Assembly: GCA_011317545.1 (NCBI GenBank)
Contig: WUJK01000004.1
Location: 3,162,001 to 3,226,000 of the forward strand
Length of the DNA: 64,000 nucleotides
Source: Coniella vitis
Taxonomy: Eukaryota > Ascomycota > Sordariomycetes > Diaporthales > Schizoparmaceae
Reading direction: 5' to 3'
Numbering within the stretch: position 1 is the stretch's first letter; every line of letters starts with the position of its first letter. The position numbers and the translations under genes are program-made. The notes under the pieces were generated by a model that was not told the origin of the DNA, did no database searches, and worked only from the letters and a program-made list of their open reading frames with translations. Of the stretch, positions 22,931 through 33,012 are shown piece after piece.

Positions 22931-25900
22931 ATGCTAACTTTGGCCATGGACCGATACGCCAGGTCATGGCCAAGGTCTGCCAACACCAACACCAACACCA
23001 ACACTGGGCTCTCCAGCCTAGCACAAGCACTTGGCAGCACCAGGTCGAATCAGAGAGATGACTCTATGCTGCGCCGCCAGAATGAAGAAGCCCATACTTC
23101 AAGGAAGCCGTATCAAGCCCGGTACAGCTCCCGAACACGATTCCAAAGGCAGGGACGCCACCATAATATCATGGCCCAGCTAAGCAGCCACGATCTGGCG
23201 AACTGCACGCAAATTGTCCTCAGGTTGGGTAATTTGACCAAGAAAATTAATGCACAAAACATTCAAGACTCTCTCACGAAGCTCAGTCTCAGTGTTACGA
23301 AGATCAATATCCTCGAGAAGGAGGGCTGCAGAACTGGACAAGCTTTGGTTACCATCGAACCGCCACCAAGAAGCTGTCCTAGTTTTTGCATTATTTTGGA
23401 TCAAGATAATCTGCCTATCGAGTCACTGGTACAAATTGCGCAGCCTGCTCTGAACCAAGAGCCAGGTCAAATACGGGGCCTTATGCATCATCAGGAGAAT
23501 CATGTCGAAACTCCTCTTGGTAATATGGTGCCCCCTCAAATCATTTTCAAGTGTCCACTTCTGCGCCTGGGAATGATGAGCCAGGAGAATTGCATGTTGG
23601 AGCTGCCACAGGAGAATTATCAGGATGTGGGCATTGCTGTCCAGTTCAAGAGGAGATATGTTGAGATCCATTTCACCTTGGACATCTGCAATGGTACACG
23701 TCCATTCAACTACAAGATTCCCATCAAGTTCAGTCATATCAAAAGAATTATTCGCGTCAAGGATGCAAATGGCGGCACATCTCTCCTGATACAATTACCC
23801 AGTCCTCCGGAAATCTTTAGCAAGCCCAACAACGTTCCCTGCCCACGTGGCGGCCGTGTCCGACCGGAACATGATCCCTGGATAAGGCAGACTGAAATCA
23901 CCAACATGAAGTTACATCCCACCAAGCCCTGCGTCGAGACAGCACCAGCGAGACTGAGGAAGGACTACGCAGGAATCGACCTGGGCCGTTGGATTCACTA
24001 TCTCTTGTCACTGCCAGCTGACCTTGTCGATGACTGGATGTGCACTGAGCATTACCTTGAGGACTACAATGTCAAGATTGAAGAACATAGTTCTTTCAAC
24101 TTGAAGAAGCCCTCCAGGAGATCCACTGCTTTGGATCGCCTTGACAACGTCGCGTCCCGGTCAACACTGGAATTACTGGAATCACAAACTCTACACCTTC
24201 CATTTGAAGTTCGATACCAATTGGAAGTATGCATCTCACAAGGCCTCCTCAACGAGTATAACATTAGTGACCATTTCCTCCAAAAGCTGAACGGCCTTGG
24301 GGCTGAACGGGCCCGTATGATGCTGGAAGGGGTAGCAGACCGCAGCACCATCTTTTACAATCCTATGGAGATGTTTTCGGACCCACACATCATACACTAC
24401 TGGTCATCTGTTAGAGTTCCCAGCCAAGCGGCTCTCATCCGCAAAGCTGTCATTACTCCTACCACGATCTACTTCAAGACCCCGACAGTGGAAGTCACCA
24501 ATAGAATCCTGCGGCAGTACTCGCATCTGACGGATCGCTTCTTGCGAGTTCAATTTACTGATGAATTGACCTTTGGTAAAGTTTCGTCTAGTCAAGGGTT
24601 CCATAAGTCAGACGAGTTATATGCTCGAGTCAAGAGGGTCCTACAGAACGGCATCAAGATTGGCGACCGCTTGTACAAAGTTCTGGCTTGGTCCAATTCA
24701 CAGTTCAGAGAGCACGGCGCATTTTTCTTTTGCCCTACCGACCATGCTACCTGTGAGGGGATTAGAGACCTCGTTGGCGATCTCAAACACATACGATCTG
24801 TGGGGAAATACGCGGCACGTATGGGCCAATGCTTGACAACTACTCGCCATGTGAATGGCATCAGCGTTCCCAAAGTCGTCGCCATCAATGACGTCTATCG
24901 CGAGAAGGATGGCAGAAAATGGACGTTCACTGACGGAGTGGGCAAGATCTCTTTATTCAATGCAAGAATGATATCCAACGATCACAATCTTCCTGAGATT
25001 CCTTCATGCGTCCAGTTCCGCATGGGCGGCTGCAAAGGCATACTCGTGGTTTGGCCGGATGTACCCGCTCATGAGGTGCATATTCGACCTTCCCAGCAGA
25101 AGTTTTCGGCTATCTACAACGGCCTCGAAATTATCAAAGTGTCGAAATACGCTCAAGCGACACTGAACTCTCAAACTATACCGCTCTTACACTGTCTTGG
25201 AGTGTCTGGCCACGCCTTCATGGATCTTCTCGAGCAAGAACTCAAGGAATACGAAGAGGCAATGCATAGTCCCACACAGGCGGCCAGACTCTTGCAGGAA
25301 AGAATCGATGAGAACCAAATCACGTTGGTGATTGCAGAAATGGTAAACGTCTTTATGGCAGTTCATGAGCCATTCTTGTGGAGTCTCCTTCGTCTCTGGA
25401 AATGTTGGGTCCTTCAGAGACTCAAACACAAGGCCGCAATCAGCGTCAAGAAGAGCGCATTCGTTTACGGTTGTGTCGATGAAACCGGAACGCTGAGAGG
25501 GTATTCTGAAGCGTATCGTCTCAACGGCTCCAAGGAAGAAAATAACTTGCCACAGATATTCCTTCAAATTCCAGAGCATGGCATAGATGGCAGCCCCACC
25601 AAGTACAAAATTATCACAGGTCTTTGCGTACTGGGCCGTAACCCATCGCTTCATCCAGGCGATATTCAAATCGTCCAGGCTGTAGATGTCCCGCAGCTGC
25701 ACCATCTAAGGAATGTGGTTGTATTCCCTCAAAAGGGCGACAGGGACCTGCCCAGCATGTGTTCTGGTGGGGATCTGGATGGCGATGACTTCTTCGTATT
25801 CTGGGATGAGCGCCTGCTACCAGAGGAATGGAGCTATCTTCCAATGGATCATGACGCCGAAACTATCACTTGCAGTCCGGATCAACCTCACGATGTTACC

Positions 25901-27329
25901 ATCGAAGACATGTGCGACTTCTTCACTGAATACATGAAGAATGACTCCTTAGGTGTGATAGCTACTTCGCACAAGGCTTGGGCCGACAAAGTTGGACCAA
26001 AAGACTCAAGATGTGAGTCAATCTTACCATCCATTTGAGCGCGGCCCTTGTACGTATCGATGTACGCTAATAGATGTTTTAGGCCTCGAACTCGCTGCTC
26101 TACACTCTGCAGCCGTCGACTATGTTAAATCAGGCAAGCCAGCTGTCATGCGCAGGGCCCTTTTTCCAGATCGATATCCACACTTTATGGGCCGTCAGAG
26201 ATCATACAAATCCACCAAGCCTCTTGGACTCATCTATGAACGTGTCAATGTCGAGACATTTAATCCAGCGTATGAGATGGCCTTTGACCAGCGTATACTT
26301 TCCCGTTTCGAGCTTTCGGACGAAGAAGTTCAAAAGGCTCGTTCAATCAAATCACAATACGATATAGCAATGCGCAGATTAATGGGGCAGCACGAAAAGG
26401 CCATCACCGAGTTTGAAATTTGGACCACATTTATTCTCTCCAAGCCTCGCGTTGGAAATGATTACAAGCTTCAGGAAGCCGTGGGGCGCGATGTTTCTGC
26501 TCTCAAGGATCGGTTCCGCAAGATTTGCGCCGAAGCTATTACTGGCATTCCGCAACATTCTAGCATGTTCTCATACTCCCAAGTCGATCTTGGAAAACTC
26601 GACCGCTTCGTTGCCGCCATGTACACGGTGACTCATCAAGAGGTACAAACCGCTCCTGATGAACGTGCAGCTCCGTGCTTGAACGAAGAGGGTAGTCGAG
26701 TTGCTGACGGTCAAATTTCCGTTCTTCCCATGCCATTAATTAGTTTCCCTTGGCTGTTTCATCGAGAGCTGGCCAGAATTGCCACGGGTGGACGGACAAC
26801 CAAGGACTACTGCACCACAACTTCAACGAACATTGACAAACCTCTACTCAAGAACATGGAGACTGAGACTTCGAGCAGTGCCGATCAGGCCTACCTCAAC
26901 CCCACAAAGCTGGACACCCTAAACGATGGTGAAGATCTGCTAATATTTGAAGAAGAGGCTGGATGCTGTACGCACACCGCGTTTGCAAAGGTAGTTCATC
27001 GCGGTGACGTATTAGACCTTTTTGAGGGAAAGAGAAAAAGTGATCCTACCATGGCCATACTCAGTCCTGGGAGCCTCCACGAGACAAGACAGTTCTCAGG
27101 GTTTTCCATCGATCCAACCAAAGCTCAGAGCTCGGTCGATCTTGATGGAGACATTGTCTCCCAGTCCACACCGGAGGAGGGCGAAGATGTTGAGTACGAG
27201 GAAGCTGAATTCGAAGAAATGGAGATGGAGGATGGAGATAACGAAGACGCTCTTGAGGTACTCGCGAACAAGATGGCCAAGGCTAATCTGGACGGTGACG
27301 TGCCAACAAGTGAGAGCTTGCTTTATTGA
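22931..27329 (+). CDS. RNA-dependent RNA polymerase of the RNA-silencing type (Rdp1/SAD-1-like)
   Basis: Two exons (22931-26012, 26083-27329) encode up to 1442 residues. Near the N-terminus an RRM-like stretch (CTQIVLRLGNLTKKINAQNI) resembles that of Rdp1/SAD-1 proteins. The catalytic half has FTDGVGKISLFNARMI, CVQFRMGGCKGILVVWPD, IRPSQQKFSAIYNGLEIIKV and the double-psi beta-barrel active site CSGGDLDGDDFFVFWD, with the three metal-binding Asp at about residues 948, 950 and 952. The single intron (donor GTGAGT, 70 nt) restores DSRCLELAALHSAAVDYVKS. The C-terminus is long and acidic (EEGEDVEYEEAEFEEME). Function by family: makes double-stranded RNA from aberrant transcripts for Dicer, acting in quelling or meiotic silencing. 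The start is uncertain: in-frame ATGs at 22946, 23069 and 23171 also precede the RRM-like region. An NTNTNTNT run from a CCAACA repeat lies just after the first. Confidence 0.9.
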
Positions 27330-27642
27330 CTTCCAGGGAGGCGAAATCGGGTATAATGGCTTCTTTCTCTTCCTTGATGATGAGGATTCACATTTTCGGG
27401 CTACGGTTTTCCTGACGTACAGAAATAGACTTGGCGGTGTGATAGTATACAGGTTTCATTATTTGCTTGAGTGATAAGTAGGCCACCTATGAATCAACCA
27501 ATGAAACCTCATCTTTCCTGTTTCGGTTTCTAAAGGAAGAGCAGTTTCGGTATACATGTGGGGCACTATCAACATGTTGAAAACTATCCATCCCAAGAAA
27601 GTGTCTTCATAAACCAATTTCACCTCTGTCGTCGTTCGAATT
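27330..27642. other. Convergent 3' region
   Basis: This region lies between the stops of the polymerase and the secreted repeat protein. No gene is seen; it holds the 3' UTRs. Confidence 0.6.
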
Positions 27643-28110
27643 TCAAGCAGCACAAGCAGCCGAGGCGGCGGCGGCCGCAGCTTCCTTCTTCTTCTTTTCT
27701 TCCTCTTTGGCAGCTTTGGTTTCGGCATCGTTATTGTCGTTGTTGTTGTTGGTGGTGGTGGCGGTCACGCCCTGGTGGTGACGTTTCTCGAGTTCGTTGG
27801 CCAGGGCGCGCGCCTTGGCGCAGTTTGCGTTAGTGGTTGCCTTTGTAGTGGCAGTTGCACTTGCAGAAGTGGTTGTTTTTGTTGTCGTCGCGGCGACGCC
27901 TTGGTGATGGCGGGCTTGGACGTTGTCGATTTCGGCGACGGGCTGGTGCGGGCGGATGTTAGTGTTTTTGGTCATGTTGCAAGGGTCTTGAAGAGGATCA
28001 GAGCTTGGGGGGAGGGGGGGTTGATTGTGGGTTATGCTGGGTTATGCTGGGTGACTTACAATGGCAGCAGCCAGGCCGAAGAGGGTCAAGAAGACGAATG
28101 AGAAACGCAT
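27643..28110 (-). CDS. Small secreted repeat protein with a Kex2-type site (possible peptide precursor)
   Basis: Two exons (28110-28060 and 27942-27643), joined across a 117-nt intron with branch ACTAACA, give 116 residues. Exon 1 is a classic signal peptide, MRFSFVFLTLFGLAAAI; exon 2 starts PVAEIDNVQAR. The block RHHQGVxATTT occurs twice, at residues 28-38 and 71-81; the second follows Glu-Lys-Arg (69-71), a Kex2-type processing site, and the first follows Ala-Arg. Between them lies a Thr/Ala-rich linker with one Cys (58). After the second copy come NNNNDNN, a Lys/Glu cluster and an Ala-rich tail with Cys 114. The layout suits a secreted precursor cut into short peptides, but no known pheromone or RiPP core is recognisable. 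A single intron separating signal peptide from body is usual for such fungal genes. Low-complexity composition makes a simple cell-wall or surface role equally possible. Confidence 0.72.
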
Positions 28111-30150
28111 TTTGAAGATAGAAAAAGGGATGTTGTAGAATGGGATACGAAGTGGAGTTCTTTTTTTGGCGGTACTCGCGGCAGCGTCAAAGGAGTGATG
28201 TAGCGGAATAGAAAAGGTTGGAAGAGAATGATATTATGTCAGGCCGGCTGATTTGAGTGAGTGAAGAGAGAGAGCGGATAGCAAAGCAAAGGCTGGAGTG
28301 AAGTGAAGTGATGGAAACGAGGATGAGATAGGAGTGATCATGAGAGAAGATGGAGTGAAGATGTGGAGGAGGTAGGTTTTTATGGTTTTCTGTTCGAGGG
28401 GAATTGGGAGGTCTATAATCTTTATGTGGATATTTTGGTAGCTTGCATTGTGAGTGAGCAAATGGTTAGCATATGCAAGTCAGTATGCTCTGAAGTTTGA
28501 GGTTTGAGAAGGAGGTGGCATGGTATTTTCCGTTTTCATGGTCACTGTCACGCACGAGGAGGGGAAAAGACTATCTCAAATTGGCATAATTAAGATTATT
28601 TTGTCCGGTTTTTGGGTCCAGGCCCCCCTGGAAAATGTTTATCTGCTCATGATGGGAGGAAGTATAGATGACTGGATTCCTAGGCACGTCAAAAGCTTGG
28701 TACCCTGAGTATCAGATGAGCGATGATGGTGACTTGGTTTGGGAGCATCAATTCAATCAATACTTTGTGATGGAGTCGAGTGTGGAGCCCCGACGCCTCA
28801 CATCTCCCCCCAACGCGGTTTTACGGAGACTTTTAGAGACGTCGCAGAAGGCCCTGGCACCGTTGAGTGGAGCCCCGGCCGCCCCATTGGGCGGCTTTGC
28901 TATGCTACAGTACAATGTCGTCATGCTAATGTTGCCGCAAGTAACACATACTTAACTTAAGCGCTAGAAGTTACAGTCGTAAGCTAGTGAGCAGCCACTG
29001 TGCAGCCCCTGAACCAAAGAAGCTCCTGTCTAGAATGTTGCTTTACTTAGCCAGTATACGCCCGGCAATATAAAGCTGGCCACAACCTCACTGGCGCAAT
29101 GTTTCTTTTGCGCGATAAACATTTGTTCCATTCCTGCACTGACTATCTGACGCCTTCCATTGTCCATGCCATTGCTGCCGCCAAAGGGGGAGTTCGCCGC
29201 CCATTTCAAACACTGCGTGATTGAGCACCCGGACATAGGCGGCTACGACGGCTCGATCTTTGCTGCTTGTCGATGAGGCCTTGACCGCCGTCTGGAAAGA
29301 GTTTTGAGATCGAAGTCGGCTAGGCTGTCGCGAGAAACAGTCAAAAAAAGAAATGACAAAAAAAGGATAAGGATGGGGGGGGGGGTTAGTTCGAAGGCAA
29401 CGGAAGTGACCAGTCTTAAAATCGAACGCATCGTTACAACCAGCCTGTCGTTCAATGCGCGCGCGCGCGTGCTCGTTCCCTCACTCCACGCGCCTTCGCT
29501 CTTTATCGTGAAGCTGGGCCCGTCCATACAAGGAGATTCGCGGCGGCACAAACACGACCACGAAGGCTTCGACCTTGAGTGAGGTGAATGAACAAGTACT
29601 CCAAAATCTTGATCAACTTGGCAGCCTTTCTAAACGTCAAGCCTTACGGGGCTTTGTTCGAGATTTCTTGCCAAGATAGAGAGAGGTATCCTGTGAAAAG
29701 TACACATGATCTCGTGTGTGCGCGTGCGGGCCAGGCAAGGTCAAGCCAAGACAGAGAGAAGCAGAGAAACAAGATGCCGTTCACAGGACGAGGGTCCAAA
29801 AAGCTTGTCATGGATATACTTCATGTCGCTGTCGTAACGAGCCATGCTTTGTTCCCGTCCTGAGTTTTGGCAACTTGTTGGGATGAAGTCATCCTTTGCC
29901 TTTTCTTTCTGCCCTGGGTAGGTTTACTCGTATTCTTGGCTGTTATCGTCAAACTTCGATTGGTTCAGTAAGCCCCAGTCTCTTCATCCTGTCTCCTTCT
30001 TCGGCTGACCTTACTTGAATAACCACGTGGACTGGGAGGCTACAAGCAAGCGCGTGTGGTGGACGTGAAAGGATGGACTGTTTGCATGCAGTGGTTACTC
30101 CGAACAGTGCAGTCGATGTATATAAATCAGTCTCGCGGTCCAATCTTCAA
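28111..30150. other. Intergenic region with simple-sequence patches
   Basis: No gene is recognised. The first 400 nt are purine-rich with GAGTGAAG-like repeats, probably the promoter of the secreted protein. Farther on lie an 11-G run (29375-29385) and an alternating GC tract (29457-29469) that could adopt non-B structure. Confidence 0.5.
30119..30126 (+). promoter_or_regulatory. TATA-like element upstream of the tRNA gene
   Basis: TATATAAA lies 25-32 nt before the mature tRNA 5' end, the position at which TFIIIB contacts DNA; some ascomycetes use such an element for tRNA genes. Assignment rests on spacing only. Confidence 0.5.
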
Positions 30151-30237
30151 TCCGATATGGTGTAATGGCTAACATCTGACGCTCTCATTATCAAATGAGG
30201 ATCCGTCAAGCTCGGGGTTCGATTCCCCGTATCGGAG
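30151..30237 (+). tRNA. tRNA-Glu (anticodon CTC) with a 15-nt intron
   Basis: The acceptor arms TCCGATA and TATCGGA pair fully. The D-arm is GTGT/ACAT, the anticodon stem TGACG/CGTCA, and the T-arm CGGGG-TTCGATT-CCCCG; discriminator G at 30237. The anticodon loop is 22 nt instead of 7, so an intron of 15 nt (TTATCAAATGAGGAT) sits after position 37, giving loop CTCTCAC with anticodon CTC. CTCAT in the loop pairs with ATGAG in the intron, the usual anticodon-intron pairing of split tRNAs. Outside the intron it closely follows the eukaryotic tRNA-Glu sequence. Box A (TGGTGTAATGG) and box B (GGTTCGATTCC) are intact. Confidence 0.95.
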
Positions 30238-30787
30238 ATTCATAGAATCTGCCATCGGATTTCTCTTTTTGTAAACTTTTTTGGGCCCGCGCAGGGTCTT
30301 CCAGGTTTGCATGTGGAGTATCAGCATGGCTCTGTAGCATCGACTCATTAGTACAATATGCCGTCGTCTATGGTACATATGCAGGAATGCTGCAGGTTCT
30401 TGAGAACCGTACCCCATATTCGGGACTCTCCCCGAGTACCTTGTGAACTATTCATTTCAGTGTGCAGCAAGATCCCTTCTTACTTTGCAACGACGTTGTC
30501 ATTCATCTTGAGGAACATTCGACTTCACCTTCTTTCACAGCATGTAGCCGAGTACTCCGTATCGCGGTACCCCGGTACATGCGCAACCCCTGCCAACTGG
30601 GCCCCCTGCAACTGCAGGAGCTTCTGAACCAAAGAGCCGCGATCGATTTTCCGTGACACATGCTGCTGTCTGTCTGTCTGCCCCGTTTGTTTTACTTGCG
30701 CAGCGCGACAACAAAAAAGCCCACCGTGAACCGTCCACCACAAACCACACGTCTAGGTCTTTCACCCTAGAAACCCTCGCTGTTGCA
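30238..30787. other. Intergenic region between the tRNA and COA5
   Basis: It contains the Pol III terminator and, towards the right, the promoter and leader of the COA5 gene. No other gene is recognised. Confidence 0.55.
30266..30270 (+). terminator. Pol III terminator of the tRNA-Glu gene
   Basis: Five T in a row start 29 nt after the tRNA; a back-up run of six T follows at 30277-30282. Confidence 0.75.
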
Positions 30788-31298
30788 ATGCCAAGCTCAT
30801 GTAAGGAGATAAGTATGTGCCTCTTTCAAGGCTTCCAACCTGCCATTCACCCTTCCTTTCCCTTCGTCGTCCCTGATTTCTTGTCTGGGTCAGGCTAACC
30901 ATCATTCGTGCCCGCCAAACAAAACAGGAGCCGCCCTGGCGCAATGCCTCCAAGAATCCGAGTGCGTCATGGTCCATCGAAACTCGGCCGCCGATTGCCT
31001 GCGCCCGCCGCTCGCCGAGACGCTTCCGACAAAGTGCCAGCAGCTGAAAAAGGGCTTCGGCGAGTGCCGGCGCGGCATGATTGACATGCGCAAGCGCTTC
31101 CGTGGGAACCAGCCAGTGGCGTTCCGGAACCTGCAAGAGAGCGAGGCGACGGGCGAAGGATATCAGCTGTATGCGGGCAAGAGCGCCTTTGGAGGCACGA
31201 GGGGGGAGACAAAGGGCGATGGGGAGGCGCCGCGGGATTGGCGCGAAGTGGAGAACGAAAAGTATCGCAGCGAGACGGGCGGCGACAAGAAGGCGTGA
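30788..31298 (+). CDS. PET191: Cytochrome c oxidase assembly factor Pet191 / COA5
   Basis: Two exons (30788-30812, 30928-31298) give 131 residues. The spliced start MPSSCKEIRAALAQCLQESE is nearly identical in pattern to Pet191. It is followed by CVMVHRNSAADCLRPPL and LPTKCQQLKKGFGECRRGM, then MRKRFRGN. Cysteines at 5 and 15 and at 45 and 55 form the twin CX9C arrangement, with further Cys at 21 and 32. Family role: a mitochondrial intermembrane-space or inner-membrane-associated protein needed for assembly of complex IV, probably imported through the Mia40 pathway. The tail after residue 70 is longer and more polar than in yeast, as usual in filamentous fungi. The intron has donor GTATGT and acceptor ACAG; the junction restores the conserved Arg 9. 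Confidence 0.94.
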
Positions 31299-32875
31299 TG
31301 GTGGGTGGCTGACAAGAGAAAAAAGATTTGTTCAAACATGAGCATTCGTATCAAATCATAGCGCAAAATAATGGGGAGTCGCAGTCTGCCTAGGGGATCC
31401 TGCGGCGGCGGCGGCCCTTCACGAGCTCTCCGGAGAAGGCTCGAAGATCATGTCTTGGGCTTATGCAGGCCATTCCCGCTCTGGTGTGCGGTTCCAGATA
31501 GATGCGCTTTTGGCGGCGTAAAACTACAGGTCAAGGCGCCAGGTCCCATAGAGAGATGTCTGAGGGTGGCCAAGACGCACCCTTTCGCCTGCCTTGTACC
31601 GACGCACCAGTCTCTTATACAACCAGACAATGAGCCTCCAGACACGAGACATGGAAAGATAGCTACGCATACATGGTGTCAAACAGCCCTGAAATCGTTG
31701 TCCTGGCTGACATGTGCCCGTATGGGTTCCATAGCCGACATCGCGAGCTGTTGGGTGTGATGGCGGTTAGGATAAAGCTGGGAGGAGGGGTCTGAATATG
31801 TTCCTAGCTGTCTCCCCGGCTGGTGCTCACAGGCATTGCGAAAGAATAATATCTGATTCATGGGTCAAGATAGGTGGCATGTTGTGTACTGCATTGCTCC
31901 TCGTCTTGGTTGAAAGCTACCATAGTCCATGATCACCATTCCACTGCTTTCCTAGCCGTGTCCAATGAGGTGAAACCACGCACTGGCGTCCAAGTATCAA
32001 CACTCCCGCCTGTGGTTTGGTTCACGACAAAGAGCGTTGTGCGTCGCTACCATTGGTTGTCATGAACTGCATAAGTTAGTCCATCGAATCGTCGCGCTGG
32101 CACACCCTCTCGGGCGACAACGCACTGGGCGTTACTGTATGCAGCAGCACTGGTGCGTGGCAGCGGGGAGACGGCGAGTCTTATGGTATCATTGCAACCC
32201 AGTTCCCAGGTTATCTAAAAAGAGCTGTGCACCTCTTGAATGATTTTCCACGTTACATAGGATTTTTGAGATTACATAGTAGGTGGGCTTTCGATCGATG
32301 CGGGAGGATTCCTGAGGGGCCTCGGCGGCACGCCCCCATGCCACGGATGGAGCGGGCGGGTTCTTGGTGCCGTCCGGGGCCGTCGTGTCGTAGTACAGCA
32401 CGGGCTTAGGGGGCTTCTACTCTATACGCTACAGCAACACAGCACTAATACATAGTACTATCACTCGAACTTGAAGTGCCAAGGTGTGCCCAGCCCCCGA
32501 ATGTCTCAGTAGGGGGGAAGGGGCAGAGGGGGTGTGGCCCTGCCATTTTCTCTTCTTTTTGTCATGAAAGACCTTTGTATGGCTTCCGCTGCTTCGCTTC
32601 CCCTACTGTCAACTCTTATTTCCCCCATCTCGAGCGGACGGACAGTCACACCAGCTTGTCCAGCATCCAAACCCCAGCCCGACGACGCCTTTGAGCGACC
32701 TAACCTATAAGCACCTGGGGTCCACAACAAATCGAGCAAACGTGTACTACTCAGCAGTCCTTCTATGCGCCCGCCCCCAAGGCTACTGTTAACCTTTCCC
32801 AGCGTGACCCTTATGACGACGTAACTGGGATATTCCAACGACGTTGGCCTTTGCCCGATACGTTAGACTCTCACA

Positions 32876-32910
<35 letters not shown>

Positions 32911-33012
32911 CAAACCCTGAGAACCAAGCATAGAATCAGACTTTGCCGCTGCGACTCCCACTTGCTGGACTGATCCATCGAGAGCTCGCTCTGCTGGCCA
33001 GCCGCCCGCCCC
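31299..33012. other. Intergenic region and long leader of the phosphatase gene
   Basis: No gene is recognised. The minus strand at 31381-31660 has two short open stretches with protein-like text but no consistent exon model. One TACATAGTA motif lies at 32449-32457. The last 150 nt before the phosphatase start contain a CA microsatellite. Confidence 0.45.
32872..32912. repeat. CA dinucleotide microsatellite
   Basis: About 20 CA units with a single interruption (CATACA) lie about 100 nt upstream of the phosphatase start, probably in its 5' UTR or core promoter. Confidence 0.9.

Noticed and set aside
31381..31660. Short minus-strand frames reading LRRQKRIYLEPHTRAGMACI and MSRVWRLIVWLYKRLV
   Set aside because: They look protein-like but no donor/acceptor pair joins them in a consistent frame, and part of the text comes from a CGG run.
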